Of a DNA stretch of 64,000 nucleotides, positions 9,344-18,064 are shown piece by piece. Under the pieces are notes generated by a model. That model did no database searches. It saw nothing but the letters and a program-made list of their open reading frames with translations, and was not told where the DNA came from. Position 1 is the first letter of the stretch. Each line of letters starts with the position of its first letter. The DNA lies in assembly GCF_001458115.1 (NCBI RefSeq), contig NZ_CZRP01000013.1:1442779-1506778 (forward strand). Reading direction: 5' to 3'. The DNA comes from Gracilibacillus massiliensis (GTDB lineage: Bacteria > Bacillota > Bacilli > Bacillales > Amphibacillaceae). The position numbers and the translations under genes are program-made.

Positions 9344-10471
9344 TTATTCGTTTTTAAACCAGAATTCTCCAAGATTTGCAGCACCGCTGGTGGACACCAT
9401 AAATATATCTTGTGTTCCCTGTGCTGAAGCATCTAATGAGGGAGTGCCGCTCCACTGATAGGTGGACCAATCACCAGTTGCTGGGTAGTCTACCGTTCCA
9501 ATAGTTTGCCCATTCGGACTGCCAATTCTAATATCAAAACTGCCACCTTCCGGCGATGCATAGCTGACCGCGAAAGCATTATATCCTGTAGCTAAATCGA
9601 CATCATCAAATTTAATCCAATTACCAGAGTGAAAAGATCCTACGCCACATTCCCATGATGTTATCCCGCTTGAATCAGAAAAATTACATGCCTGTAATTG
9701 AAAATCTGAAGCTGGTGAAGGAGACTGGTTTCCGCTATTCGGTGTATATCGAACCCATTCATAAGAAGCATTGGCGTCTTCTCCATAATAGGGGCCTGCC
9801 CATTCATCAATCCCATACGTATTCCATACATTCATCATGATTTTACTCGGGTTAGTCGGAATATTTTCAGTAGCAGTAGCAACCAATTGACCGTTAACAT
9901 ACCAGCTAATATAGTCCTCCTGCCAATCAAAAGCATAGGTATTAAAGCTATCCGCAGCATTAAATCCTAAATCGTGCACTATTTCATTTCCTCCGACACC
10001 GTTCGTGTAGTAATTGAATTGAACCTTGGACGTGTCATTTCCGAGAAATTCAATATCAATCTCATCCCAAGGATCCCCGTAAGATGGACCGGTGTACGTG
10101 AAGAAAGAAGAGATTACGCCCGATATATTTGCTGGCTTCATCGATACTTCGTACAAACCATACCCATAGAAATCACTTGTCGCATACTCTGCACACTCAT
10201 AGTTATACGGTGCTTCGTACGAATAATTGGTACGAAGTGATAATTCCATTTCACCACCATTAAAATTAACTCTGTTTGCACTCCAGTGACATCCGAAAAA
10301 AGGGTCATCATTCTTCCAGCCATCTGACATCTGCCAGTTTTGCCCATCATGACTGTCGAAGGAATGATACTCTGCTAATGCGGTTTGCGCAAAAGTCACC
10401 ATTGTAAAAGACATCATTAATAGCGTCAGTATTACCAGTCGAATCATACTTTTCACTCTAATTGTCATCAC
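9344..10471 (-). CDS. Secreted GH16 beta-glucanase with CBM6-like domain
   Basis: 375 aa. The signal peptide ends near residue 33 (QTALA). The catalytic domain (about 35-245) carries WDEIDIEFLG, with E137 as nucleophile, D139, and E141 as acid/base, the lichenase pattern. The C-terminal domain (about 255-375) resembles a family 6 carbohydrate-binding module (GYNAFAVSYASPEGGSFDIR). It should cleave mixed-linked beta-1,3-1,4-glucan outside the cell. The start is uncertain: AGGAG lies directly against the GTG at 10471 and ATG at 10468, closer than usual, and GTG or ATG codons a few residues further in are alternatives. It follows the 1063-aa glucanase by 29 bp, so probably one operon. Confidence 0.88.
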   Translation of the reverse strand: MMTIRVKSMIRLVILTLLMMSFTMVTFAQTALAEYHSFDSHDGQNWQMSDGWKNDDPFFGCHWSANRVNFNGGEMELSLRTNYSYEAPYNYECAEYATSDFYGYGLYEVSMKPANISGVISSFFTYTGPSYGDPWDEIDIEFLGNDTSKVQFNYYTNGVGGNEIVHDLGFNAADSFNTYAFDWQEDYISWYVNGQLVATATENIPTNPSKIMMNVWNTYGIDEWAGPYYGEDANASYEWVRYTPNSGNQSPSPASDFQLQACNFSDSSGITSWECGVGSFHSGNWIKFDDVDLATGYNAFAVSYASPEGGSFDIRIGSPNGQTIGTVDYPATGDWSTYQWSGTPSLDASAQGTQDIFMVSTSGAANLGEFWFKNE

Positions 10472-10500
10472 TCCTAATTAAGATTTGAATGATCTTGCTA

Positions 10501-13500
10501 CTATTTATCTGTTACTTTTTTTCTTGATCTAACGTAAAAGAAAATACCAGCTGCAAGCACTAATAGACCAATTAATAGATAGTTATATAGCGAAGTCGCT
10601 GTATCTGGTAAGGTTTCACTGTCATTATCATTAGAACCTTGATTGTCTCCAGCTTCTGTTTCTTCACTATCTTCGTCTGTTTCTGTCCCGTCGTTACTCG
10701 GGTTATCTGTATCTGTCTCTGGATCTTCAGTTACTGGGTCCTCTGTGCCTGGGTTCTCTGCTTCTGGATCTTCTGTAACCGGCTCCTCTGTATCTTCCAC
10801 TTCAAATACTCCATAAATACTAAAGTGTGATACTTCAGCAACTACTCTTTTGTTGTCTTTGTCATAGGAAGCAGGTTGAATGACCTCGTCTGTTTTCTCA
10901 CCATCATCATTAATATAGATTACTCGTAAGTCATCCCAATTCGTTATCTTAGATGAATCCACTGTGAATGTAAGTGTAATCGGTTCATCAAAATCAATTG
11001 CTTCTCCATTTGAAGTTAATCGGAAATCATACAATTCACTGACTGCATCGGAATTTTTCTCTTTCACTTCTTCCGATACATCACCAAATTCGAATGTGAT
11101 ATCCTCCCCAGTTTGTAACACACTTACTGGAACAGTAGCTGTAACTCCTTGATACGTAAATGCAACCGCAGCATTTTCATCCAATTGATCGATGACTTCT
11201 TTGTTTACCACTGTCGTTTTTGTTGCTGTATTTGTTTTGTACACATGATCAACTAATTCTAAGTCATTCACATCGGTAATTACGGATTTCTCTGGATTTG
11301 GTTCGTCTGTATCTTCTTCTTCATCTTCTACCTTTTTCAATAAAACATTGTCAATAACGACATCATGTGCTTCTGATGGAGTCAATCCCTCCGCATCTTT
11401 TCCTAAAGCAAAACCGAATTTAGCCGCAAGGTCAGATGGTTCTGTCATATCAAATGTGAACGTGTACGTTTCCATTGTGTCTGTTAAGGAAACCGTTTGA
11501 TCAAAGTAGCCTGTCCAATCGTCATCTTCTTCTCCATTATGTTGAATTTGTAAACGTAATGGTCGATCAACCGTTGATTTTGCATCAAACGATACTTCAT
11601 AGGTAGCATCTTGTTCGATTTCTACTCCATTTTGAAATAACTGTATATTCCAATCAGCACTTCCTATATCTGTAATAGCTGCTTTTGCTTGTCCCTCTTC
11701 ATTTATTTCAAAATTTGCCTTACCTGGGTTAAATGCTTCTGCTCTCCAGCTTTCTAGTCCGTCAAAGATACCGTTTTTAATAAGGTTTCCCTCTACCTGT
11801 TCTAATGGCTGTTTTTTCAAAAATACATTATCAATGTAGACATCGTTCTCATTGCCGCCAATATTAAACTGCAGCTGGGAATTATTATCGCTTTCAGCTT
11901 CCATCGCAAAATCGACCGTATATTCATTGGTAGTCTCTGTTAATTGGATCGTCTCTTCATAAACTACTTCCGATTCAGTGTTTTTAATGGCTACTTGAAT
12001 ATCTCTTTCCGTTTCTGAACTTGCGTCAAACGTTAGCTGATACTGTCTATCTTTTTCTAATCTGAAATCACTTTGTCTTAACTGCACAGAATCAGCATTG
12101 TCACCACCATCGGTAATGCGTGTCTCAAATCTTCGTTCATCTACTGCACTTCCAATATATTTGGTTGCCTCGGCGGTTTCATCGGTATTGAATTCCCAAT
12201 ATCCCATTCTTCCAGCACCTTGATCAAACGTACCATTATAGATGTAGTTTCCTGTTGGGAGGGGTTCCCTTACTATTTCTGAAGGATCAACTGGATCTGG
12301 ATCCGCGATTTTTTCTAGCCTGACATCATTAAGTGAGATACTGCTGTCGTTAAGTCCCATATTAAATTCATAGCGGGCTTTCACATCTGTTGCATGTTCC
12401 ATCGTAAACTCAAACTCATATTCTTCCCAAGTTGACGTGATCGTGAACGGATCTTTACCCGCATAATCGACCCAACTGCGATCACCGTCTGCACCGATTT
12501 TCACCTTTAACGGTCTTTCTGCGTCTGCTTTTGCTTTGAAAGAGGCTTTATACTTCGCTCCTTTAACAAGGTGTATCGGGTCTTGAAGTAACTGTACGCC
12601 ATGTTCAACGTTGCCACCTGATTCTATCTTTACATCCAACACATCATTATCCACGGCAAGGCTAGCTTCAGCCCCTCCAGCTTTTGAGAATGTCCAATAA
12701 TCCGTATTCGGAACCCCTTCTACGCCGTCTACAGCAGGGTCATCCGTGTCAAAACTCCCATTATAAACATAATTTCCATCTTCAAGAGGTTCTCTCACTT
12801 GGTCTTCCTCTTCACTAATAGGCTTTTCATGGATCGGGTATTCATCTTTCTCATAAACCCTCACATAATCAACAGCCATTTGTTGTGGAAAGACGGTTGT
12901 TTCATCTGGATTTCCTGGCCATCCCCCACCAACGGAAATATTCATAATTAAGAAGAAATCTTGATCAAACGGAGCTGGGTATGTGTATTCATCTGCATTG
13001 TCATTGTGTTTCGTAAACCAGTCATTTGCTGTATGATATAATTCACCATCGATATACCATCTAATTTCACCTGGCTCCCACTCTATGCTATATACATGGT
13101 AATCGTCACCAAAACTTTGGCCTTCAGGTAACTGATACGTACCTTGAATTTGCTGATGTGGTTCTCCAAAGTGTACTGTTCCATGGATGGTGTCCGGTTC
13201 ATGTCCTAACAATTCCATAATATCGATTTCTCCACTTACCGGCCAGGTGCCATAAAACGGTTCATCTTCAGGCATCATCCAAATGGCTGGCCAAATCCCT
13301 TGTCCAGTAGGCATTTTTGCTCTTACTTCCACTTTCCCATACGTCCAGTTTTGTTTCCCTTTTGTAATGAGCTTAGCAGAAGAGTAGTCATATGTTTGCC
13401 CATCGTCCTCCGTAATCTCTTCGTCTCTTGCTTCAAGAATAAGAGATCCATCTTCAATAAAAGCGTTATTTTCCGTATATGATTGTATTTCACCATTCCA

Positions 13501-13692
13501 TCTGCCGTTTGTAGGTACATCATAACTCCAGTTATCCATATTTATTTCGTTGCCATCAAATTCGTCAGACCAACGTAATTTCCAATCGTCTGAATTATTT
13601 TCATTAGCGGAAACACTACCGATAAAGCTAAAATTAGAAACAATAAGAATAACCGCTAGTAAAACAATGCTGATTTTTTTAAACTTCATCAT
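10501..13692 (-). CDS. Cell-wall-anchored GH16 glucanase with three CBM4/9-like modules
   Basis: 1063 aa. The signal peptide is residues 1-29 (SVSA). The GH16 catalytic domain is about 38-282 with GEIDIMELLG (E155, D157, E160), the laminarinase form of the motif, so endo-beta-1,3-glucanase activity is likely. Three modules of about 150 residues, each opening with a (Y/K)NGxFD motif near 310, 485 and 640, resemble CBM4/9. A beta-rich domain (about 810-965), an acidic TEDPxTE linker, the sortase motif LPDTA near 1028, a membrane helix and RSRKK follow. LPDTA is closer to the LPDTS/LPDTA signals of the YhcS-type sortase of Bacillus than to LPXTG. SD AGGAGG is present. First gene of the glucanase operon. 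Confidence 0.92.
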   Translation of the reverse strand: MMKFKKISIVLLAVILIVSNFSFIGSVSANENNSDDWKLRWSDEFDGNEINMDNWSYDVPTNGRWNGEIQSYTENNAFIEDGSLILEARDEEITEDDGQTYDYSSAKLITKGKQNWTYGKVEVRAKMPTGQGIWPAIWMMPEDEPFYGTWPVSGEIDIMELLGHEPDTIHGTVHFGEPHQQIQGTYQLPEGQSFGDDYHVYSIEWEPGEIRWYIDGELYHTANDWFTKHNDNADEYTYPAPFDQDFFLIMNISVGGGWPGNPDETTVFPQQMAVDYVRVYEKDEYPIHEKPISEEEDQVREPLEDGNYVYNGSFDTDDPAVDGVEGVPNTDYWTFSKAGGAEASLAVDNDVLDVKIESGGNVEHGVQLLQDPIHLVKGAKYKASFKAKADAERPLKVKIGADGDRSWVDYAGKDPFTITSTWEEYEFEFTMEHATDVKARYEFNMGLNDSSISLNDVRLEKIADPDPVDPSEIVREPLPTGNYIYNGTFDQGAGRMGYWEFNTDETAEATKYIGSAVDERRFETRITDGGDNADSVQLRQSDFRLEKDRQYQLTFDASSETERDIQVAIKNTESEVVYEETIQLTETTNEYTVDFAMEAESDNNSQLQFNIGGNENDVYIDNVFLKKQPLEQVEGNLIKNGIFDGLESWRAEAFNPGKANFEINEEGQAKAAITDIGSADWNIQLFQNGVEIEQDATYEVSFDAKSTVDRPLRLQIQHNGEEDDDWTGYFDQTVSLTDTMETYTFTFDMTEPSDLAAKFGFALGKDAEGLTPSEAHDVVIDNVLLKKVEDEEEDTDEPNPEKSVITDVNDLELVDHVYKTNTATKTTVVNKEVIDQLDENAAVAFTYQGVTATVPVSVLQTGEDITFEFGDVSEEVKEKNSDAVSELYDFRLTSNGEAIDFDEPITLTFTVDSSKITNWDDLRVIYINDDGEKTDEVIQPASYDKDNKRVVAEVSHFSIYGVFEVEDTEEPVTEDPEAENPGTEDPVTEDPETDTDNPSNDGTETDEDSEETEAGDNQGSNDNDSETLPDTATSLYNYLLIGLLVLAAGIFFYVRSRKKVTDK

Positions 13693-14023
13693 TAACCTAT
13701 CCTCCTAATAATTTTTTTAAGGTTTTTTGATATAGATTGCGCTTACACACACCACCTCCTTTAATGGGGAACGATTGTGCACAATTTTGGCCATTCGATT
13801 AGTGGAATTGGAAAAAGGCTAGAATTTTTGAGTTCTCAGAGCTTGTTTATACATTGTTGATGTTTTTGAAAGTTTTCACCTAACATTTCATAACAGCTGT
13901 TAACAATTAACTAACACGCGTTAGTAAATAGGTAACAAAAAAACAGTTAACACAAAGGAAAACGGTTTCACTAATGATATTAAACTATTATTTTAAAAAA
14001 TTCAATCTTTTTTTAAAAATTCA
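13693..14023 (-). promoter_or_regulatory. Long control region of the glucanase operon
   Basis: No credible gene. It holds several dyads: ATTGTGCACAAT at 13774-13785, CTAAC-N4-GTTAG at 13911-13924, and a cre-like site (next entry). On the minus strand AAAGGAGGTGG near 13760 is followed by a GTG-initiated frame of about a dozen codons, which could be a leader peptide or chance. A LacI-family operator is expected here. The dyads are candidates only. Confidence 0.4.
13957..13970. promoter_or_regulatory. cre-like catabolite repression site
   Basis: GGAAAACGGTTTCA matches TGWNANCGNTNWCA at every defined position except the first. It lies about 265 bp upstream of the glucanase start. CcpA control of a polysaccharide hydrolase operon would be expected. 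The distance to the start lowers confidence. Confidence 0.5.
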
Positions 14024-14053
14024 TGAAACACAGGGGACGGTTCTTGTGTTTCA
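14024..14053. repeat. Family A palindrome, inverted copy A4
   Basis: TGAAACACAGGGGACGGTTC followed by TTGTGTTTCA, the reverse complement of the usual orientation. The following ACTCTTCATG is shared with A2 at 7341. Confidence 0.75.
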
Positions 14054-14113
14054 CTCTTCATGATGAAATCTTAACTTTTTACTAGTAAATTTTTAGAAAA
14101 TGAGAAGAATTAA

Positions 14114-14443
14114 ATGAATTATCAAATGAAGTTAGAATTCAAAAAGATCAGGCAATAAAGATGAACCTTATGTAGCCTTTCAAACCATTTTATAATCCAC
14201 GGAGGAAAAAGTAGGTTGGACGTATGAGGTAGGGATCAACAAATAGATGATTTATCCCCAGAAATGTGAATGATCAATAATTCACCTAAACTGCGGGAAG
14301 TAACAAAAGATGAAACATTCATTACAGCTAGCGGCAGCTTGCAATCTATTAGGAAAGTCACAATTGCCTGAGTGTCCCAACAGGAAATGATGATGTCGCT
14401 TTGAAAATTGTATGGAGGAAAAAACTATACACTAATATAAAGT
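14114..14443 (+). pseudogene. Decayed copy of the HEAT-like gene at 20225
   Basis: Base-level similarity to the gene at 20225-20770 is plain. ATCAAATGAAGTTAGAATTC matches its 5' end (ATCAAATGAAAATAGAATTC). GGGAAGTAACAAAAGATGAA, CAACAGGAAATG and AAAAACTATACA match its middle. Frameshifts and deletions destroy the frame, and the central part is shortened. It is followed by the same hairpin-palindrome unit as the intact gene, so gene and downstream unit were duplicated together. Non-functional. Confidence 0.8.
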
Positions 14444-14502
14444 AAGCTGAAGACACAAAATTCTTCAGATTTATGAAACAGTAGAACCGTCCCCATGTTT
14501 CA
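14444..14502. repeat. Hairpin plus family A palindrome (A5)
   Basis: AGCTGAAGA and TCTTCAG(A) form a degraded hairpin (14444-14469), followed directly by palindrome 14474-14502. The same composite occurs at 16311-16369 and 20789-20848. Confidence 0.75.
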
Positions 14503-14543
14503 GTCATAAGATATATAGACTATTCCACTTAGGGAGGATAACA

Positions 14544-15443
14544 ATGTATTCCAATCCACCATATGATCATGATTTTTATCGAAGTGTATCGGATACCCAG
14601 CTAATAACAGATATCCAGCAAGCCATTAATGCTGAGTATAGTGCCATTGCTTGTTACGAGAAGTTAGCGAAGATGGCACCTACACAAGATGAAAGGGACA
14701 AAATACGAGAAATACAGAATGATGAAAAACGACATCTCGAAGAATTTAGCAGCATTTTTTATCAAGTGACAGGGAAATCTCCATCTTATCAAATCAGCGA
14801 GCAATGTCCTGACAATTACAAGACAGGTATTGAGTTCGCTTTTAAAGATGAACAAGAGACGGTTGATTTTTATTTGAACATCTCTGATAGAGCAGAGCAT
14901 CCCACTATTAAAGATCGATTCCGGCGTGCGGCATCGGATGAACAAAATCATGCGGTATGGTTTTTATTTTTTCAATCAAATAATCCGTCAATACAACCTG
15001 TTCAAAGGCAAATCGAGGATTATGGGGCGATTGGTGCTTTAAATGCTCCTTCATTATCTTTATCTCAAATGTTAACCTACGCTCTTCAAGATGAGTACTT
15101 GGCTCAGGCGAGATACAATAACATTATCGGAACATTTGGTAACATTCCAACGTTTGTACAAATTAGGGAAGCTGAATTAAGACATATCAGTGCATTATTA
15201 CCACTTTTTGAACGTTATCAAGTATCCTTACCAAATGATATTTCGGCATCCTTTGTGACAACTCCGGAAAACCTTAAGGCTGCATATGCTGCTGGTGTTC
15301 AAGGAGAAATAGATAACATAGCTATGTATGAAAGGTTCTTATCATTAAATATTTCTAATGATGTAAGAACTGTTTTTACTCAACTTCGCAATGCTTCCTT
15401 AAACCATTTAGCAGCATTTGAAAGAGGGCTAGCTCGAAATTAA
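14544..15443 (+). CDS. Two-domain ferritin-like protein (rubrerythrin-like plus DUF2202-like)
   Basis: 299 aa after SD GGGAGG. The N-terminal domain (about 15-150) has the repeated glutamate/ExxH pattern of rubrerythrin-like diiron folds: AINAEYSAIACYEKLA, NDEKRHLEEFS, KDEQETVDFYLNIS and SDEQNHAVWF. The C-terminal domain (about 170-298) repeats it: ALQDEYLAQARYNNII, EAELRHISALLPLFERY, GEIDNIAMYERFL and SLNHLAAFERGL. Most such proteins carry one domain, so this looks like a fusion of two. Possible roles are iron or peroxide handling, or a spore-coat-like role as for related Bacillus proteins. No partner gene adjoins. Confidence 0.75.
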   Translation: MYSNPPYDHDFYRSVSDTQLITDIQQAINAEYSAIACYEKLAKMAPTQDERDKIREIQNDEKRHLEEFSSIFYQVTGKSPSYQISEQCPDNYKTGIEFAFKDEQETVDFYLNISDRAEHPTIKDRFRRAASDEQNHAVWFLFFQSNNPSIQPVQRQIEDYGAIGALNAPSLSLSQMLTYALQDEYLAQARYNNIIGTFGNIPTFVQIREAELRHISALLPLFERYQVSLPNDISASFVTTPENLKAAYAAGVQGEIDNIAMYERFLSLNISNDVRTVFTQLRNASLNHLAAFERGLARN

Positions 15444-15575
15444 TTTCATTATTGTATGACGGGGCGATTATGTCATTTCAATAATTTATTGTGCTTGCTT
15501 TTTTGTAAACTGTGAAATAGTAGTTTGACAGTTTATCCTCTACATGGTATATTTGCTTAAATTTCATATTGATTA

Positions 15576-15680
15576 CAACTCATCCAGAGAGAGGGAGGGA
15601 CTGACCCTAAGAACTCTCGGCAACCGCTTATTATAAGCAAGGTGCCAATTTCAGAAGCATAGATATGCTTAAAGATGAGA
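15576..15680 (+). ncRNA. SAM-I (S-box) riboswitch
   Basis: The S-box core is readable: CAGAGAGAGGGAGGGACTG, CTCTCGGCAACCGC, AAGGTGCCAATTTCAGA, and a closing helix P1 made by CTCATC near 15580 and GATGAG near 15674. A Rho-independent terminator follows directly. High S-adenosylmethionine should promote termination and switch off the gene at 15791. Confidence 0.92.
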
Positions 15681-15703
15681 AGATACGTTGCATCCGAATA
15701 AGC

Positions 15704-15737
15704 AACCCCTTCTCGTTCTTTGTGAGAAGGGGTTTTA
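15704..15737 (+). terminator. Riboswitch-controlled terminator
   Basis: AACCCCTTCTC and GAGAAGGGGTT form an 11-bp stem followed by TTTTATT. It is the expression platform of the SAM-I riboswitch. Confidence 0.9.
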
Positions 15738-15790
15738 TTATGGATTGAGTTGTGATAAAAAAACTATTGATTGAAAAGGGAGAGAATCAC

Positions 15791-16237
15791 ATGTCAATTC
15801 AAACATTTAAAGCAAGTTCACAGTTAAAGGAAAATTATTTAGTGGAGAATTCTGCACGGCAACATCGCGTTCTAGTTGATGAGCCTGCTTCACTAGGCGG
15901 TAAGGACGAAGCAATGAACCCAGTAGAACTTTTACTCTCTGCCTTAGGATCTTGCCAATCGATTGTGGCACGTACCTATGCAGAAAAATTTGATATTGAT
16001 CTAATAGATTTTAAAGTAGAATTAGAAGGTGATATCAATTTAGATGGTTTCTTTGATAAAGCAGATGTACGTCCAGGTTACTCAGATATTCGAGCAACTT
16101 ACTTTATTAAAACCAGTGCCTCTGAGGAAAAAGTAGCGGAGTTTGTGAAGTTCCTTGAAGCTCATTGCCCTGTAGGAGATACGATTGAAAATACAGTGAA
16201 TTTCACTTCTTCTTATCAAGTTAATAAAAAAGCATAA
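15791..16237 (+). CDS. OsmC/Ohr family protein under a SAM riboswitch
   Basis: 148 aa from the ATG at 15791, which has AAAGGGAGAG six bases upstream. An upstream in-frame start at 15752 lacks a site. The OsmC fold is shown by NPVELLLSALGSCQSIVAR and by EAHCPVGDTIENTV. The two cysteines sit where the peroxidatic pair of OsmC/Ohr lies. Such proteins reduce organic hydroperoxides with thiols. Control by a SAM riboswitch links this one to sulfur-amino-acid supply, perhaps through a low-molecular-weight thiol or a sulfur-containing substrate (inference). Confidence 0.88.
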   Translation: MSIQTFKASSQLKENYLVENSARQHRVLVDEPASLGGKDEAMNPVELLLSALGSCQSIVARTYAEKFDIDLIDFKVELEGDINLDGFFDKADVRPGYSDIRATYFIKTSASEEKVAEFVKFLEAHCPVGDTIENTVNFTSSYQVNKKA

Positions 16238-16250
16238 TGGTTATTTTAAC

Positions 16251-16277
16251 TTCGACAGGTGCCAGGCACCTGTCGAA
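16251..16277. repeat. 27-bp palindrome with GGTGCC/GGCACC core
   Basis: TTCGACAGGTGCC-A-GGCACCTGTCGAA is perfect apart from the central base. There is no T-run after it on either strand, so it is more REP-like than a terminator. Palindromes with this core are familiar from Bacillus genomes. It is unrelated in sequence to families A and B. Confidence 0.75.
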
Positions 16278-16310
16278 AAAATATGGAAATAATCCCAATA
16301 TATATAAAGC

Positions 16311-16369
16311 AAGCTGAAGCCATAAAAATCTTCAGCTTTATGAAACAGTAGAACCGTCCCCATGTTTCA
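16311..16369. repeat. Hairpin plus family A palindrome (A6)
   Basis: AAGCTGAAG and CTTCAGCTT form a hairpin (16311-16338) followed by palindrome 16341-16369, whose end holds the TGA stop of the aldo/keto reductase gene. The hairpin could end transcription on the minus strand. Confidence 0.8.
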
Positions 16370-17356
16370 TTTAGTCGGTAATGGCGCTTGAGCTGATATA
16401 AATCCTTTATCCACTAATTCTCTCCAAAAAGATTGTGGGATCTCTTTTTTAATCATTTCGACATCTTGTGCATTATGTTCTGGGCGAGTAGAGCCAGGAA
16501 TGACTGCTTTTACTGCAGGATGTGCCGTTGAAAATTGTAATGCTGCTGCTTTTAAGCTTACGTCATGGCTTTCAGCAATTTCTTTTAGCTGTTTCACTTT
16601 ATTCAATATCTCAGCATCAGCTTTTGCATAATTAAAATGATCTCCTCCAAGCAACACACCAGAATTAAATGGACTTCCTACAATGATGTCTACTCCTTTT
16701 TCCTCCGCTTTTGGCATCATGCGCTCTAAGGAATGCTCATGCTGTAAAAGCGTGTATTGCGTGGCAGATAAACAGACATCAGGCTGAGCTTCCTCCAAGT
16801 CCATCACCAGTTCAATGGGTTCGGTTGTATTGACACCAACTCCCCAGGATTGAATCACCCCTTCTTCACGCAGACGACTCAAGACACGAAAGGCACCATT
16901 TCTAGCCTCTTCAAATTTGGCAAGCCATTCATCGCCATGAAAATCCGGGGAAATATCATGCACATAAACTATATCCAAGCGGTCTGTATTTAACCGTTCT
17001 AGACTTTGCTCAATCGATTTTAGGGTAGCTTCCTCTGAATAGTCCGTAATTATTTTATTTTGTCGACCATATTGGAAAATGCCTTCCTTTTCTTCTTTTT
17101 CATCCGTCATATAACGTCCCACTTTTGTGCCTATTAAATAGTCATCCCGATCATATTTTGACAACGCCTCGCCTAATCGCATTTCTGCTAAGCCTGCTCC
17201 ATAAAAAGGGGCAGTATCAAAATAACGAATCCCCTGATCCCATGCGGTTTGTATCGTTTTCTGTGCTTCCTCTTCTGGCACGTCTCTGAACATATTACCT
17301 AATGGTGCTGTGCCGTAACCTACTTTATGATTAAGCGCTTGCTCTAATGTCATCAT
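16367..17356 (-). CDS. Aldo/keto reductase (D-threo-aldose 1-dehydrogenase-like)
   Basis: 329 aa TIM-barrel oxidoreductase. The catalytic tetrad is visible as Asp and Tyr in IRYFDTAPFYGAG, Lys in LIGTKVGR, and His in IVYVHDIS. The NADP-binding end is VIPGSTRPEHNAQDVE. The family reduces sugars and aldehydes or oxidises aldoses. The substrate here is unknown. The first ATG (17356) follows a GGAGGA ribosome binding site. The TGA stop is embedded in palindrome A6. Confidence 0.88.
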   Translation of the reverse strand: MMTLEQALNHKVGYGTAPLGNMFRDVPEEEAQKTIQTAWDQGIRYFDTAPFYGAGLAEMRLGEALSKYDRDDYLIGTKVGRYMTDEKEEKEGIFQYGRQNKIITDYSEEATLKSIEQSLERLNTDRLDIVYVHDISPDFHGDEWLAKFEEARNGAFRVLSRLREEGVIQSWGVGVNTTEPIELVMDLEEAQPDVCLSATQYTLLQHEHSLERMMPKAEEKGVDIIVGSPFNSGVLLGGDHFNYAKADAEILNKVKQLKEIAESHDVSLKAAALQFSTAHPAVKAVIPGSTRPEHNAQDVEMIKKEIPQSFWRELVDKGFISAQAPLPTK

Positions 17357-17531
17357 CTATTAATTCCTCCTTCAATTATGAAGCTATATGAATCATTTTC
17401 CACTTTCACCCTGGATTAAACATGAAGAAGTTGTCTGCTCAATCGTTTGATTAACCCACCTTTACTTTTTAAGTATGAAAAAATGAAAATGATCATATTT
17501 ATTAAGTAATTAACAGATAGGAGTTGATTAC

Positions 17532-17981
17532 TTGAGTGATTTTAACCCCGAAAAATTATTTGTTATCTACACTGGTGATGTCACAGCTACCACACCAGTT
17601 ATTCCTAGAAAATACACCCTTACACACTCTGATGTTACCGGAGAGCTTTTTTTAACGATTGGCATTCAGTATGCCTGGGAAAATATAAATGAAATGAGAG
17701 ATGAAGTCTTAGGTGAATGGAGACACAAGAGTGGAAATACCTTTTATTATTGTGTTCACCTCTATATTGATCAAGGCGAATATGACATAAATGCAGCCAC
17801 AAAACGTAATGAAATATTTGTACGTGAATTACCACTTGCCTTAACCGCTATTCGATACGGAGATAGAGCTTTATTCAACAAACACCCACACTTAAATCAA
17901 TCTTTCATCATCGTTAACTTTATATCCGCCTACCCACAGTTTGCAAGACAAGAAAACTGGGGGACTTTCGATGTTTATTAA
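17532..17981 (+). CDS. Staygreen (SGR)-family protein, Mg-dechelatase homologue
   Basis: 149 aa, TTG start eight bases after AGGAG. The staygreen signature is clear: FNPEKLFVIYTGDV, IPRKYTLTHSDVTGELFLTI, MRDEVLGEW, ELPLALTAIRYGDRALFNKH and a terminal ENWGTFD. Plant SGR removes Mg from chlorophyll a. Bacterial homologues from non-phototrophs have been reported to have the same activity in vitro, but their native role is unsettled. No tetrapyrrole genes lie nearby. It stands alone between terminators. Confidence 0.85.
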   Translation: MSDFNPEKLFVIYTGDVTATTPVIPRKYTLTHSDVTGELFLTIGIQYAWENINEMRDEVLGEWRHKSGNTFYYCVHLYIDQGEYDINAATKRNEIFVRELPLALTAIRYGDRALFNKHPHLNQSFIIVNFISAYPQFARQENWGTFDVY

Positions 17982-18016
17982 AAAACTAGGTAGAAGCTTT
18001 TCCTTCTACCTAGTTT
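17982..18016. terminator. Bidirectional terminator between staygreen and parR-like genes
   Basis: AAAACTAGGTAGAAG and CTTCTACCTAGTTTT form a perfect 15-bp stem with a 5-6 nt loop. The A/T ends serve as a T-tail on either strand. Confidence 0.92.
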
Positions 18017-18035
18017 TAGTTATATTCTATTCATA

Positions 18036-18064
18036 TGAAACACGAGAACCGTCCCCATGTTTCA
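18036..18064. repeat. Family A palindrome, copy A7
   Basis: TGAAACACGAGAACCGTCCC followed by CATGTTTCA. Its end supplies the TGA stop of the ParR-like gene at 18062. Confidence 0.8.

Noticed and set aside
16251-16277. 27-bp palindrome read as the OsmC terminator
   Set aside because: No T-run follows on either strand, so it was recorded as a repeat instead.
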